In this document: positions 18,802 through 27,089 of the stretch, piece by piece
Layout of the letters: every line of letters begins with the position of its first letter
Numbering within the stretch: position 1 is the first letter of the stretch
Origin: Xanthobacteraceae bacterium
GTDB taxonomy: Bacteria > Pseudomonadota > Alphaproteobacteria > Rhizobiales > Xanthobacteraceae
NCBI GenBank assembly: GCA_022844205.1
Contig: JALHMF010000005.1
Location: 127,896 to 191,895 of the forward strand
Direction of reading: 5' to 3'
DNA length: 64,000 nt
Notes under the pieces: model-generated
Databases searched by the model: none
Seen by the model: only the letters and a program-made list of their open reading frames with translations
Told to the model about the DNA's origin: nothing
Made by a program: the position numbers and the translations under genes

Positions 18802-19821
18802 TCAGCCGAATTTCTTCCGCGCCAGTTCCGCACCCTTCGCCAGGGCGGCGAGTTTCGCATAGGCGATGTCGCGGCGCATCGGGGCCATGCCGCAATTGGT
18901 GCAGCCGAAGATTTTTTCCTTGGCGGCGTATTTCGTCGCCTCGCCGATCACGGCCGCGACCTTTTCCGGCGTCTCGATCTCGTCGCTCGCGACGTCGATC
19001 GCGCCGATCAGGATGTCCTTGCCGTCGAGCAGCTTGATGAGATGGATCGGCACGCGGGCATTCTGCGCTTCGAGCGAGACTTGCTTGATCTTGCTTTTGG
19101 CGAGCGCCGGAAATGTTTCCTCGTACTGGCGCCATTCGCCGCCGAGCGTGGTCTTCCAGTCGTTGTTGGCCTTGATGCCGTAGCCATAGCAAATATGCAC
19201 CGCGGTGGTGCATTTCAGCCCGTCGATGGCGCGATGCAGCGCCTCGATGCCCCATTCCTTTACGTCGTTCATGTAGACGTTGAAGGCCGGCTCATCGAAC
19301 TGGATCGTATCCACGCCGTCGGCTTCGAGCGCGCGCGCTTCCTGATTGAGCAGCGACGCAAACGCCATCGCCATCTTCACCTTGTCGCCATAATGGCGGT
19401 CGGCGATGGTGTCGACGATCGTCATCGGACCCGGCATGGTGAATTTCAGTTTTTTTTTGGTATGCGCGCGGGCGAGCTTGGCCTCATTGCCATGCACGCG
19501 GCCCTTTAGTTTCAGATCGCCGACGACCTGCGGGACCATCGCCTTGTAGCGGTCGGCGCGGATTCCCATTTCGACCTTGTGGGCGAAATCGATGCCGTCC
19601 ACGAATTCGAGAAAGCCGTGCACGAAATGCTGGCGCGACTGTTCGCCATCGGAAACGATGTCGATGCCGGCGTCCTCCTGTTCCTTGATGGCGAGGAGGG
19701 TGGCGTCGGCTTTCGCCGCATCGAGCTCGGCGCCCTGCAGGCGCCACTGCGGCCATAACTTGTTGGGCTCGGCCAGCCAGGACGGTTTCGGCAGGCTTCC
19801 GGCGACGGTCGTCTCGAACAT
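18802..19821 (-). CDS. Core-MetE type methionine synthase (B12-independent)
   Basis: A 339-residue protein equal to the C-terminal catalytic barrel of cobalamin-independent methionine synthase. The zinc and homocysteine ligands can be read as His209 and Cys211 (HICYGYG), Glu251 (SLEAQN) and Cys310 (CTNCGM). The N-terminal folate-binding half of full MetE is absent, as in the short core-MetE forms, so its methyl donor may not be methyl-folate. A B12-dependent MetH is encoded at 62.9 kb, so this is a second, cobalamin-free enzyme or a related methyltransferase. Confidence 0.88.
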   Translation of the reverse strand: MFETTVAGSLPKPSWLAEPNKLWPQWRLQGAELDAAKADATLLAIKEQEDAGIDIVSDGEQSRQHFVHGFLEFVDGIDFAHKVEMGIRADRYKAMVPQVVGDLKLKGRVHGNEAKLARAHTKKKLKFTMPGPMTIVDTIADRHYGDKVKMAMAFASLLNQEARALEADGVDTIQFDEPAFNVYMNDVKEWGIEALHRAIDGLKCTTAVHICYGYGIKANNDWKTTLGGEWRQYEETFPALAKSKIKQVSLEAQNARVPIHLIKLLDGKDILIGAIDVASDEIETPEKVAAVIGEATKYAAKEKIFGCTNCGMAPMRRDIAYAKLAALAKGAELARKKFG

Positions 19822-19910
19822 TGTTTCCCCCGGCTTCTATTTTGCGGCGATCATAGCCCAATCGCCGCCGCGCACAGTGGAGGAATTCGCCGCGTTTCCC
19901 GGGCTTTCGC

Positions 19911-19939
19911 TTGCCGTGACGGGGGCCGCCCGCCTATCA
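19911..19939 (+). promoter_or_regulatory. Predicted tRNA-Leu promoter
   Basis: TTGCCG and CTATCA separated by exactly 17 bases, with the expected start about 17 bases before the tRNA 5' end. The discriminator region is G/C-rich, as is usual for stable RNA promoters. Confidence 0.55.
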
Positions 19940-19963
19940 ATGCGCGGCCAGCACGCGATCAGT

Positions 19964-20048
19964 GCCCACGTGGCGGAACGGTAGACGCATGGGACTTAAA
20001 ATCCCTCGGGGGGAAACCCCCGTGCAGGTTCGACTCCTGCCGTGGGCA
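19964..20048 (+). tRNA. tRNA-Leu (anticodon UAA)
   Basis: An 85-base tRNA with acceptor arms GCCCACG and CGTGGGC, anticodon loop CTTAAAA within the GGGAC/ATCCC stem, a long variable arm (CTCGGGGGGAAACCCCCG) typical of leucine tRNAs and a GGTTCGACTCC T-arm. The discriminator is A and the CCA end is encoded (20049-20051). Confidence 0.96.
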
Positions 20049-20214
20049 CCAAATCCCGGTATTCAGAACCACCGGGCCTGTCCTTAACCCGTGCTTAACC
20101 ACGCGATGAACGTACCCCCGTACTTACGACCAAAATCGCGGCGGCTAGGCCTGCATTAAATCTGACCGGCTATTGCTGCATCCCGCGCCACCGGTGACCG
20201 GACGGGGATTGTAG

Positions 20215-23200
20215 TTGACGTACCGCGTGTCGTTTCAGTTCATGCGTTCGCTTCGCGCAGCTTGCATGCGCAGGAGTGCCGCGCTTTTCACGACGGGAAT
20301 GCTCTCGAGCGCGCCCGCGCGGCTGACATTGCTGTCGGCGTTTCTATTGTCCGCGCTCATCGTCGCCGGTTCGTCGCTCCTGCTGGCGAACATGCGCGAA
20401 CGCGCCATCGCCGAAGGCGGGCGCGAGCAGGCCAACACGTCGCTGATCCTGGCGAAAAAGATCGAGCACTTCATGGATGGGCTGGACGCGGTCCAGCAGG
20501 GCTTGATCGACAAGATCACGAGTTTCCGGCTGATCTCGGGCGAAGACTATCAGCAGCAGCTTGCCCGGCACGACGTGCATCTTGTCCTGCGCGACAAGAA
20601 CGAGGGGATGGCTTATGTCGGCTCGCTCACGATTTTTAATCCGCAAGGCAAAGTCATCAATTTTTCGCGTACCTGGCCGGTCCCCGATATCGACGCCTCC
20701 GACCGGGATTTCTTCAAGGCGTTTCAGGAAAATCCGGAACTGCAATTCTATCTCAGCGAGCCGATGCGGAGCCGTGCCAATGGCAATAGGGTGATGCACG
20801 CTGTCCGCAAGGTCACAGGACCGGACGGCGAATTTCTCGCGCTGATCTCCGGCGCGATCGAACTGGAATATTTCCAGAATTTTCTCGCGCAGATCGCCGT
20901 GAGCCGCGACAACGCCATCGCGCTGTTCCGTTCGGACAGTACGCTGCTGGTGCGGCACCCGCATATCGAATCCGAAGTGGGCCGCCAGTTCAAGCATGCG
21001 GTCGCGTTCAAGATTCTGGAAAAGGCGAACAAGGGCGTCGAGCGCAGCGGCGGCGCCATCGATGGCATCCCCCGCATTGTCGCGGCGCATAAGGTGGACC
21101 GTTACCCTGTCGTCGTCGCTGCCACGGTCACACAGGATCGTGCGCTGCGCGACTGGTACGAGGTGCTCTATCTGTTCGCGGCCATTGCCGGGATCACGAT
21201 TACCTGCATTTTTAGTTTCGCCATTCTCTTCCTGCGGATGCTCAAGAACCACCAGATCTTCGTGCAGATGCAGGCGGAACGGGCAGAGGCCGACAAGATT
21301 CAGGAGCAGAACCTGCGCTTCGACGCGGCCCTCAACAACATGACGCAGGGCCTGCTGATGTTCGACGGCGAGGCGAGGCTGTCGGTGTTCAACAACCGCT
21401 ACCTCGAAATCTACGGCCTCAAGCCGCATCAGGTCTGGCACGGGATGACGGTGCAGGAAGTGATCCGGATGCGGAAGAAGTCCGGCTCGTTTCCGGGCGA
21501 CCCCGATCAGTATGCCGAAGAGATACTGAAATCGGTGAAGACCGGCAGGAACAAAAGCCTGTCGCTGGAAACCACCGACGGCCGCGTGATCCACATCCTG
21601 CACGAGCCGATGGATCACGGCGGCTGGGTCACCACGCATGAGGACATCACCGAGCGCGTGCGCGCCGAGCTGGAGCGCGACGAAAGCACGAAGTTCCTCG
21701 ATCTCGTCATCAACAATGTGCCGGCGACCGTGATCGTGAAGGATGCAAAAACGCTGAAATGCGTATTGCTGAATCGCGCCGGTGAAATCTTCTACAACAT
21801 GCCGCGCAAACACATGCTTGGCCGCACCGCGTTCGAGACGCTGCCGCTCGAATCGGCCGAAAAAATCACCGAGCTGGACCGCAAGTTCATCGAGGCACCG
21901 GACGTGCCGATGGTGATCGAGCGGCCGGTCGAACTGCCGGGCAAGGGCTACCGCATCGCCAACTCCACGCGGCTTTCGATTTCCGGGGACGATGGAAAGC
22001 CGAAATATTTGCTGACGGTGGTGAATGACGTTACGGACGCGCGCATGACCGAAGCGCAGATCGCGCATATGGCGCATCACGATGCGCTGACCGATCTGCC
22101 GAACCGCATCAAATTCACGGAGTATCTGAAGAAGGAGCTTACGCATGTGAAGCGCGGGCGGCGGATCGCGGTTCACTATCTCGATCTCGATCACTTCAAG
22201 TGGATCAACGACACGCTCGGCCATGCGACGGGTGACGAACTCCTCAAGGCGGTGGCGAACCGCATGCGCGGCTGCCTGCGCGAAACGGATTCGATCGCGC
22301 GCCTGGGCGGCGATGAATTCGCCATCGTCCAGACCGATCTCGACGATCCGCGCGAGGCCGGCAATCTCGCCGAACGGCTGCGCCTGGCGTTGTCGGGCAC
22401 GCCCTACGACGTGAACGGCCATCAGATCGTCACCGACATCAGCGTCGGCATTTCGCTTTCCCCCGACGACAGCAGCGACCCGGACCAGTTGCTGAAGAAC
22501 GCCGACATGGCGCTTTACAGCGCCAAGATGGAAGGCCGCGGCACCCACCGTTATTTCGAACCGGAGCTGGACGCGCGCATGAAAGCGCGGCGCGCAATGG
22601 AAGTCGATCTGCGCAATGCGCTCGCGCGCGGCGAGTTCGAACTGCATTACCAGCCGATCGTGAGCGTGCAGACGGGCTCGATCAGCTGCTTCGAGGCGCT
22701 CTTGCGCTGGCGTCACCCCGAGCGCGGGCTCGTATCGCCGGCGGCGTTCGTGCCGGTGGCGGAAGAGATCGGCCTCATCGTGGCGCTCGGCGAATGGGTG
22801 CTGCGGACGGCCTGCAATGAGGCCGCCGGCTGGCCCGGCAGTCTCAAGGTCGCGGTGAACCTGTCACCGGTGCAGTTCATGAACGAGAATCTCGTGCCGA
22901 TACTCGTGAGCGCGCTGTCCGCAAGTGGTCTCTCGCAAAATCGGCTGGAACTGGAAATCACCGAGACGGTGCTCCTGCAAAGCAACGAGCGCACGCTCGG
23001 CAAGCTGCAACAGATCCGCGATCTAGGCGTGCGCGTGGCGGTGGACGATTTCGGCACCGGCTATTCGTCGCTGAGCTATCTGCGCAACTTCCCGCTCGAC
23101 AAGATCAAGATCGACCGCTCTTTCATCAAGGGCATCGCGGAGGAGCCGCGAACGCGCTCGATCGTGTCCATGATCATCACGCTCGGCAACAGCCTCGGCA

Positions 23201-23367
23201 TGACGACGACGGCGGAGGGTGTGGAGACGAAAGAGCAGCTCGATATTTTGCGCGAGGAAGGCTGTCAGGAAATGCAGGGATTTTTGTTCAGCGCCGCGCG
23301 GCCTGCTTCGGACATCGTGCGGATGTTTCCCGCGCACAATGCCAAAGGCTCTCGCGCGGTCGCGTGA
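20215..23367 (+). CDS. Membrane-bound GGDEF-EAL cyclic-di-GMP signalling protein
   Basis: A protein of about 1050 residues. It has a first transmembrane helix (about 33-57), a periplasmic sensor region of CACHE type (about 60-310), a second helix (about 315-342), two PAS domains (about 365-480 and 495-620), a GGDEF domain and an EAL domain. GGDEF near 698 is intact and preceded by an RETD inhibitory site. The EAL motif near 827 (FEALLRW) and the DDFGTGYSSL loop look complete, so both synthesis and breakdown of c-di-GMP are possible. The TTG start has GGGG upstream; ATG 20239 is an alternative. It stands alone downstream of tRNA-Leu. Confidence 0.92.
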   Translation: MTYRVSFQFMRSLRAACMRRSAALFTTGMLSSAPARLTLLSAFLLSALIVAGSSLLLANMRERAIAEGGREQANTSLILAKKIEHFMDGLDAVQQGLIDKITSFRLISGEDYQQQLARHDVHLVLRDKNEGMAYVGSLTIFNPQGKVINFSRTWPVPDIDASDRDFFKAFQENPELQFYLSEPMRSRANGNRVMHAVRKVTGPDGEFLALISGAIELEYFQNFLAQIAVSRDNAIALFRSDSTLLVRHPHIESEVGRQFKHAVAFKILEKANKGVERSGGAIDGIPRIVAAHKVDRYPVVVAATVTQDRALRDWYEVLYLFAAIAGITITCIFSFAILFLRMLKNHQIFVQMQAERAEADKIQEQNLRFDAALNNMTQGLLMFDGEARLSVFNNRYLEIYGLKPHQVWHGMTVQEVIRMRKKSGSFPGDPDQYAEEILKSVKTGRNKSLSLETTDGRVIHILHEPMDHGGWVTTHEDITERVRAELERDESTKFLDLVINNVPATVIVKDAKTLKCVLLNRAGEIFYNMPRKHMLGRTAFETLPLESAEKITELDRKFIEAPDVPMVIERPVELPGKGYRIANSTRLSISGDDGKPKYLLTVVNDVTDARMTEAQIAHMAHHDALTDLPNRIKFTEYLKKELTHVKRGRRIAVHYLDLDHFKWINDTLGHATGDELLKAVANRMRGCLRETDSIARLGGDEFAIVQTDLDDPREAGNLAERLRLALSGTPYDVNGHQIVTDISVGISLSPDDSSDPDQLLKNADMALYSAKMEGRGTHRYFEPELDARMKARRAMEVDLRNALARGEFELHYQPIVSVQTGSISCFEALLRWRHPERGLVSPAAFVPVAEEIGLIVALGEWVLRTACNEAAGWPGSLKVAVNLSPVQFMNENLVPILVSALSASGLSQNRLELEITETVLLQSNERTLGKLQQIRDLGVRVAVDDFGTGYSSLSYLRNFPLDKIKIDRSFIKGIAEEPRTRSIVSMIITLGNSLGMTTTAEGVETKEQLDILREEGCQEMQGFLFSAARPASDIVRMFPAHNAKGSRAVA

Positions 23368-23369
23368 CA

Positions 23370-23603
23370 TCAAGCGCCGGCGACAGTAATCACAATCTGA
23401 TTGTCCACGGCCGCGCCCGTTGCGACCCTGCGCACAACTCCTTCGGCGGTCCAGCGTTGTAGTCCCCGAGCCACAGTGCCCGAAAGAAATACGCATCCAT
23501 TGTGGATTTCAACCTTGATGCCGTCCCTGGGGATCAGGGGATCGTTCGCGAACGATTGCAAGATATTCCGCATCAAGATGAAATCGTAGATCGATTGCAT
23601 CAT
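23370..23603 (-). CDS. BON-domain small protein
   Basis: A 77-residue protein consisting of one BON domain (IKVEIHNGCVFLSGTV ... AVDNQIVITV). There is no signal peptide, so it acts in the cytoplasm or at the inner face of the membrane. AGGAG precedes the tandem ATG start. Its promoter carries an FNR/FixK box at the class II position, so it is expected to be induced at low oxygen. It is convergent with the GGDEF-EAL gene, with a 2-base gap. Role unknown; BON domains usually bind membranes or lipids. Confidence 0.85.
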   Translation of the reverse strand: MMQSIYDFILMRNILQSFANDPLIPRDGIKVEIHNGCVFLSGTVARGLQRWTAEGVVRRVATGAAVDNQIVITVAGA

Positions 23604-23625
23604 GCTTCTCCTGCCCGGACAGCGA

Positions 23626-23667
23626 AAGTCTATTCGGCGCAGAAATTTGCCGATTGATTTAGGTCAA
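23626..23667 (-). promoter_or_regulatory. FNR/FixK-box promoter of the BON gene
   Basis: TTGACCTAAATCAA on the minus strand (23654-23667) fits TTGA-N6-TCAA. It is followed after 21 bases by a good -10 (TAGACT), the spacing expected for class II FNR/FixK activation centred near -41.5. The start would fall about 15 bases before the ribosome-binding site of the BON gene. Confidence 0.8.
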
Positions 23668-24438
23668 GCCAGCCGAAGCAAAGTCAGGCGGCGCAGCAAC
23701 ATTCGCGGCTCTGGCTTCAAGGCCGCTGACATCCACCAGCGTTACGCCATTCGGCAGGTTGACGATTTGCTTCTCGCGGGCAAGCCGGGCGAACACGCGG
23801 CTCACCGTCTCGATCGTCAGACCGAGAAAATCGGCGATGTCCTGCCGGCCCATCGGCAGAGACACGGTGGCGGAGGGGCCGTTCAGCCGGCTCCAGCGGT
23901 CGCGCATTGCAATCAAAAAACTTGTGATTTTTACTTCCGCCGTAAAGCGGCCAAGCAGCGTTATCTGTTGCTGCGCGGCGGTGAGTTCGTGCGCCGTGAA
24001 CTCTTGCAGGCGCCGGAGTAAATGCGGCTTCTCTTCGGTCAGTCTTTGAAACGACGTGCGGGGAAAACGGCAGACACTGACGGGGCCGACCGCATCGGCG
24101 GAAAACGCGTGGCGTTCCTTCAGCGAAAGTCCGATGAAATCACCGGGAAGCGCGAAGCCCAGGATTTGGCGGCGGCCATCGGGGAATATCCGGTAGAAAC
24201 GGACTACGCCTTCAGTGACAGTGTAAACGGCGTCAACGGCTTCGGATTCAACGAACAGCGTCTGCTTGGGCTTGAAACAGAAGGGCTGTGCAAGAGCATC
24301 CAGCTCCCGCAAGTCCCTGGTATCGAGAGCAGCGCAGATGCTGTGCAGGCGAACCTTGCAAGCCGCGCAACGATCGCCGTTGTGTGCATTTGCGCAACAC
24401 GACTGGGCGTATCCTTCCCACGCTTGATGCACGTTCAT
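23659..24438 (-). CDS. FNR-type oxygen-sensing transcription regulator (FnrN/AadR-like)
   Basis: A 259-residue Crp/Fnr regulator. Cys24, Cys27 and Cys35 (C-x2-C-x7-C) plus Cys123 (SVCRFP) are positioned to bind a [4Fe-4S] cluster that senses oxygen. The recognition helix carries E210-xx-S213-R214 (ETVSRVF), the FNR signature for TTGAT-N4-ATCAA sites. Matching boxes lie before the BON gene, before a small membrane-protein gene and 200 bases upstream of this gene itself. The ATG at 24438 is preferred to the upstream GTG. It is probably a local or global switch for microoxic genes. Confidence 0.92.
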   Translation of the reverse strand: MNVHQAWEGYAQSCCANAHNGDRCAACKVRLHSICAALDTRDLRELDALAQPFCFKPKQTLFVESEAVDAVYTVTEGVVRFYRIFPDGRRQILGFALPGDFIGLSLKERHAFSADAVGPVSVCRFPRTSFQRLTEEKPHLLRRLQEFTAHELTAAQQQITLLGRFTAEVKITSFLIAMRDRWSRLNGPSATVSLPMGRQDIADFLGLTIETVSRVFARLAREKQIVNLPNGVTLVDVSGLEARAANVAAPPDFASAGLT

Positions 24439-24636
24439 CGAGCCGTTTCCTTCTGTAGTGCGTGTGCAAGATAACACGCACTTTAATCCATGGGTGAAAC
24501 GGCAGTCATAGGCCGCATGGCTTTATTGTCGCGTCAGCCGGTTTGGCGAGGGATATCGGCGCGTTAAAACGAAGTGTGATCTTAAGTGCGGCGCTGTGTC
24601 CCGGCGAACCGGCCGCAGGGGCTGTCATTCGATGGA
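24439..24636. other. Leader/intergenic region of the FNR-type gene
   Basis: No convincing gene is seen here. A short minus-strand frame at 24625-24816 has no recognisable family and overlaps the FNR box. The region holds the fnr leader. Confidence 0.4.
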
Positions 24637-24650
24637 TTGATCTAGATCAA
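24637..24650. promoter_or_regulatory. Perfect FNR box TTGATCTAGATCAA
   Basis: A fully symmetric match to TTGAT-N4-ATCAA. It lies 200 bases upstream of the FNR-type gene (minus strand). No -10 element is found at the class II spacing on either side, so it may autoregulate from a distance, repress, or serve an unannotated transcript. Confidence 0.75.
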
Positions 24651-24846
24651 CGAGCAAAGAGCCGGCTTCAGCGCAAGCAAGCCTGACGTGACGTTGTTGT
24701 CGTTTGCCGGAGGTCCGCTCAAGCACGAATGTCAAGCTATCAGGCGGGACGCTTCCCGTCCGGGTGTCAAGTTCGTGAATATAACGACTTGATTCCTGCC
24801 AACGCGGATTAGGCAAGCAACCAATCCCTTCTATCCGCGGCAGCCT

Positions 24847-24960
24847 TCAAAACTTAGGCTGCAAAAGCGCGATCAAGATGGAAGCTGCGACTGCCAGCAT
24901 GAAGACCGCGAGCAGAAACGAAGAGACGTTGGACTTTCCAGCATTCATGTCCATGGGCAT
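24847..24960 (-). CDS. 37-residue single-pass membrane protein under an FNR/FixK box
   Basis: A small ORF encoding 37 residues: a polar N-terminus (MPMDMNAGKSNVSS), one hydrophobic helix (FLLAVFMLAVAASILIALL) and a short QPKF tail. GGAG stands 7 bases before the ATG. An FNR/FixK box with a -10 at class II spacing lies immediately upstream. Regulated small membrane proteins of this shape often accompany respiratory oxidases, but none is encoded nearby and I do not recognise the family. The strong start signal plus regulated promoter make it likely to be real. Confidence 0.6.
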   Translation of the reverse strand: MPMDMNAGKSNVSSFLLAVFMLAVAASILIALLQPKF

Positions 24961-24976
24961 TCTCCGCTAATGCGGA

Positions 24977-25018
24977 GAACGTAAATGCGCGGCGGACGCG
25001 AGCATTGATTTAGCGCAA
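24977..25018 (-). promoter_or_regulatory. FNR/FixK-box promoter of the 37-residue protein
   Basis: TTGCGCTAAATCAA on the minus strand (25005-25018) fits the FixK-type half-site pattern TTG-N8-CAA, with a better right half. After 21 bases comes TACGTT as a possible -10, the same spacing as in the BON promoter. The ATG of the small ORF follows about 17 bases later. Confidence 0.65.
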
Positions 25019-25030
25019 CGCCGGTGTTTT

Positions 25031-26644
25031 TTAATCCGCGCGTCGCAACTTTCTCCGCCTGAAATCCTGCAAAATTTCCCGCGCGGCGTTATGTCCCGGC
25101 GCGCCGGTGACGCCGCCGCCGGGATGCGTCCCCGACCCGCACATATAGATTCCCGGGAGCGGTCCGCGATAGTCGGCATGGCCGAGCATCGGGCGGGCGG
25201 AGAAAATCTGATTGAGGTCTAGCGCGCCGTGAAAGATGTCGCCGCCCGTCAGGCCGAACGTGCGTTCCAGATCGAGCGGCGAGAAAATCTGGCGGCCGAG
25301 CACCGATGTCTTGAAGTTCGGCGCGTAGGTATTGACCGTATCGACCATGAGATCGGCGACCTTATCGCGGTGCTGGTCCCAGTTCGATCCATCCGGCAGT
25401 TCCGGCGCCACATGCTGGCAGAACAGGCTCGCGACGTGCTGGCCCTTCGGGGCGAGCGTGTGGTCGAGGGTGGAGGAGATCACCACTTCAACGATGGGTT
25501 TTTTCGACCAGCCGGACGTGCGCGCATCGAAATAGGCCCGCTCCATATATTGCAGCGAGGGCGCGATGATGATGCCCGCGGTGTGATGTTCCGCGAGCGT
25601 CTTGCCGGGCAGGCAGGTAAAGTCCGGCAGTTCCGAAAGTGCCACATTCATCCGGAACGTGCCGGAGCCGCAACGCCAGTGCGCGATGCGTTCGCTGAAC
25701 GTGCCGGGAAGCGCACCGGCGGGAAACAGCTTCGTGTAAAAAAGCTTTGGATTGAGATTCGACACGACGGCTTTCGCCCGGATCGCATCTCCGTTTTCAA
25801 GCACGACACCGGCGGCACGTTTCTTCTCCACGATCACTTCGCGCACGGGTGAGGAGAGCCTAATCTCTGCCCCCGCGGCGGCTGCCGACTTCGCCATCGC
25901 CTGCGTGATGGCGCCCATGCCGCCGATGGCGTGGCCCCAGACTCCCTTCTTGCCGTTCACTTCGCCGAAGCAGTGATGCAGCAGCACATAGGCGGAGCCG
26001 GGCGTGTAGGGACTGGCATAATTGCCGACAATGCCGTCGAAGCCGTAGGCCGCCTTGATCGGCGCGCTTTCGAACCACTGGTCGAGATAATCGCCCGCCG
26101 AACGCGCGAAGAGATCGAGCAGCTCGCGTTGGCCCTCAATGCCGAGCCTGCGCATCCTGTTGGCGAGCGAACCGGCCTTGAACAACTGCGCAATCGCCGT
26201 CAACGGATTGCCGCTTGCGATATTGGGCGGCGTCTGCAGCACGACTTCGCGCAGGAGGTCGGCGATGCGCTCCAGGTTGTCCGCGTAGGCGTCGAGGCGC
26301 TCCGCGTCGCGCCTGGAAAACTTTCCGACTTCTTCCTTGGTCTTGCCGCCGCCCACCTTGAGATAGCGTCCGTCATCGAGCGGCAGGAAGTTGGAGATTT
26401 TCCGCTCAACGATTTTCAATCCGTGAGCGTGGAGGTCGAGATCGCGGATCACCTTCGGATTGAGCAGCGAGACGGTGTAGGAGGCGACGGAGTTGCGGAA
26501 TCCCGGATGGAATTCCTCGGTGACGGCGGCACCGCCCGCCACCGCACGGCGCTCCAGCACGACCACCTTCAGTCCGGTTTTGGCGAGATAGGCGGCACAG
26601 ACCAATCCATTGTGTCCGCCGCCGATGATCGCTACGTCGTGCAA
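25031..26644 (-). CDS. Phytoene desaturase-like FAD oxidoreductase (PYROXD2-like)
   Basis: A 537-residue flavoprotein of the amine oxidase/CrtI superfamily. The dinucleotide-binding motif GGGHNG starts at residue 8, and ERRAVAGGAAVTEEFHPGF carries the conserved acidic residue and FAD loop. The C-terminal GSGTHPGGGVTGAPGHNAA is characteristic of the PYROXD2-like group. The TTG start at 26644 is chosen because GGAG stands 6 bases before it and the family begins with this motif; the open frame reaches 26722. The substrate is unknown; carotenoid desaturation is unlikely without other crt genes. Confidence 0.86.
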   Translation of the reverse strand: MHDVAIIGGGHNGLVCAAYLAKTGLKVVVLERRAVAGGAAVTEEFHPGFRNSVASYTVSLLNPKVIRDLDLHAHGLKIVERKISNFLPLDDGRYLKVGGGKTKEEVGKFSRRDAERLDAYADNLERIADLLREVVLQTPPNIASGNPLTAIAQLFKAGSLANRMRRLGIEGQRELLDLFARSAGDYLDQWFESAPIKAAYGFDGIVGNYASPYTPGSAYVLLHHCFGEVNGKKGVWGHAIGGMGAITQAMAKSAAAAGAEIRLSSPVREVIVEKKRAAGVVLENGDAIRAKAVVSNLNPKLFYTKLFPAGALPGTFSERIAHWRCGSGTFRMNVALSELPDFTCLPGKTLAEHHTAGIIIAPSLQYMERAYFDARTSGWSKKPIVEVVISSTLDHTLAPKGQHVASLFCQHVAPELPDGSNWDQHRDKVADLMVDTVNTYAPNFKTSVLGRQIFSPLDLERTFGLTGGDIFHGALDLNQIFSARPMLGHADYRGPLPGIYMCGSGTHPGGGVTGAPGHNAAREILQDFRRRKLRRAD

Positions 26645-26812
26645 TGCGCGCTCCAGAATTTCAAGCCGCCATTCTATCAGATAAATTTCGGGATCGGCCC
26701 GACAACTGGCCAAGCTCGGCAAGGAATTGCCCCGGCCACTGTTCGAGCCGGAAACGCAAATTCGCGCGTGTCTTTGCTGCCGTTTTCCCCGTCGCTCATT
26801 CGCCGTCTTCCT

Positions 26813-27088
26813 TCAATCGCCGCGCGCCTGCACAAACAGGCTGCGGGCACCTTTCATCTCGAGCCAGTAGCCTTCCGGCGTGCGTACGAGCCGCACCACG
26901 ACATTCTCGCAGTGAGCGCAGCGGAACACCGCACCCATGCGGCCGCCATACAGCCTTGCCGCACCGATGGGTGCCGCATGGTGACAGCCATCGCAAGTGA
27001 TCGATGCGCCGGTGATCTCGACCGCGAACAGTTCGCTCAACAGTCCCGCCGCGGAATTTCCGTCTAGCGGAAGCGGCTTCTCGCTCAT
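26813..27088 (-). CDS. DUF6510 family zinc-ribbon-like protein
   Basis: A 91-residue protein with two Cys pairs (ITCDGCHHAAP and FRCAHCENVV) spaced like a zinc ribbon. It matches the DUF6510 family by overall pattern (GRMGAVFRCAHC ... GYWLEMKGARSL). The ATG at 27088 has an AGGAG site and follows the reductase stop by one base. It is the last gene of the sulfite-oxidase-like operon, so it may be an accessory to that redox pair. Function unknown. Confidence 0.72.
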   Translation of the reverse strand: MSEKPLPLDGNSAAGLLSELFAVEITGASITCDGCHHAAPIGAARLYGGRMGAVFRCAHCENVVVRLVRTPEGYWLEMKGARSLFVQARGD

Positions 27089-27089
27089 G

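Noticed and set aside
20344-22716. A 790-codon open frame on the minus strand
   Set aside because: It lies wholly antisense to the GGDEF-EAL gene and has an Arg/His/Asp-rich composition typical of a shadow frame in GC-rich DNA.
24625-24816. A 63-codon minus-strand frame overlapping the FNR box
   Set aside because: No ribosome-binding site or family similarity, and it contains the regulatory box.
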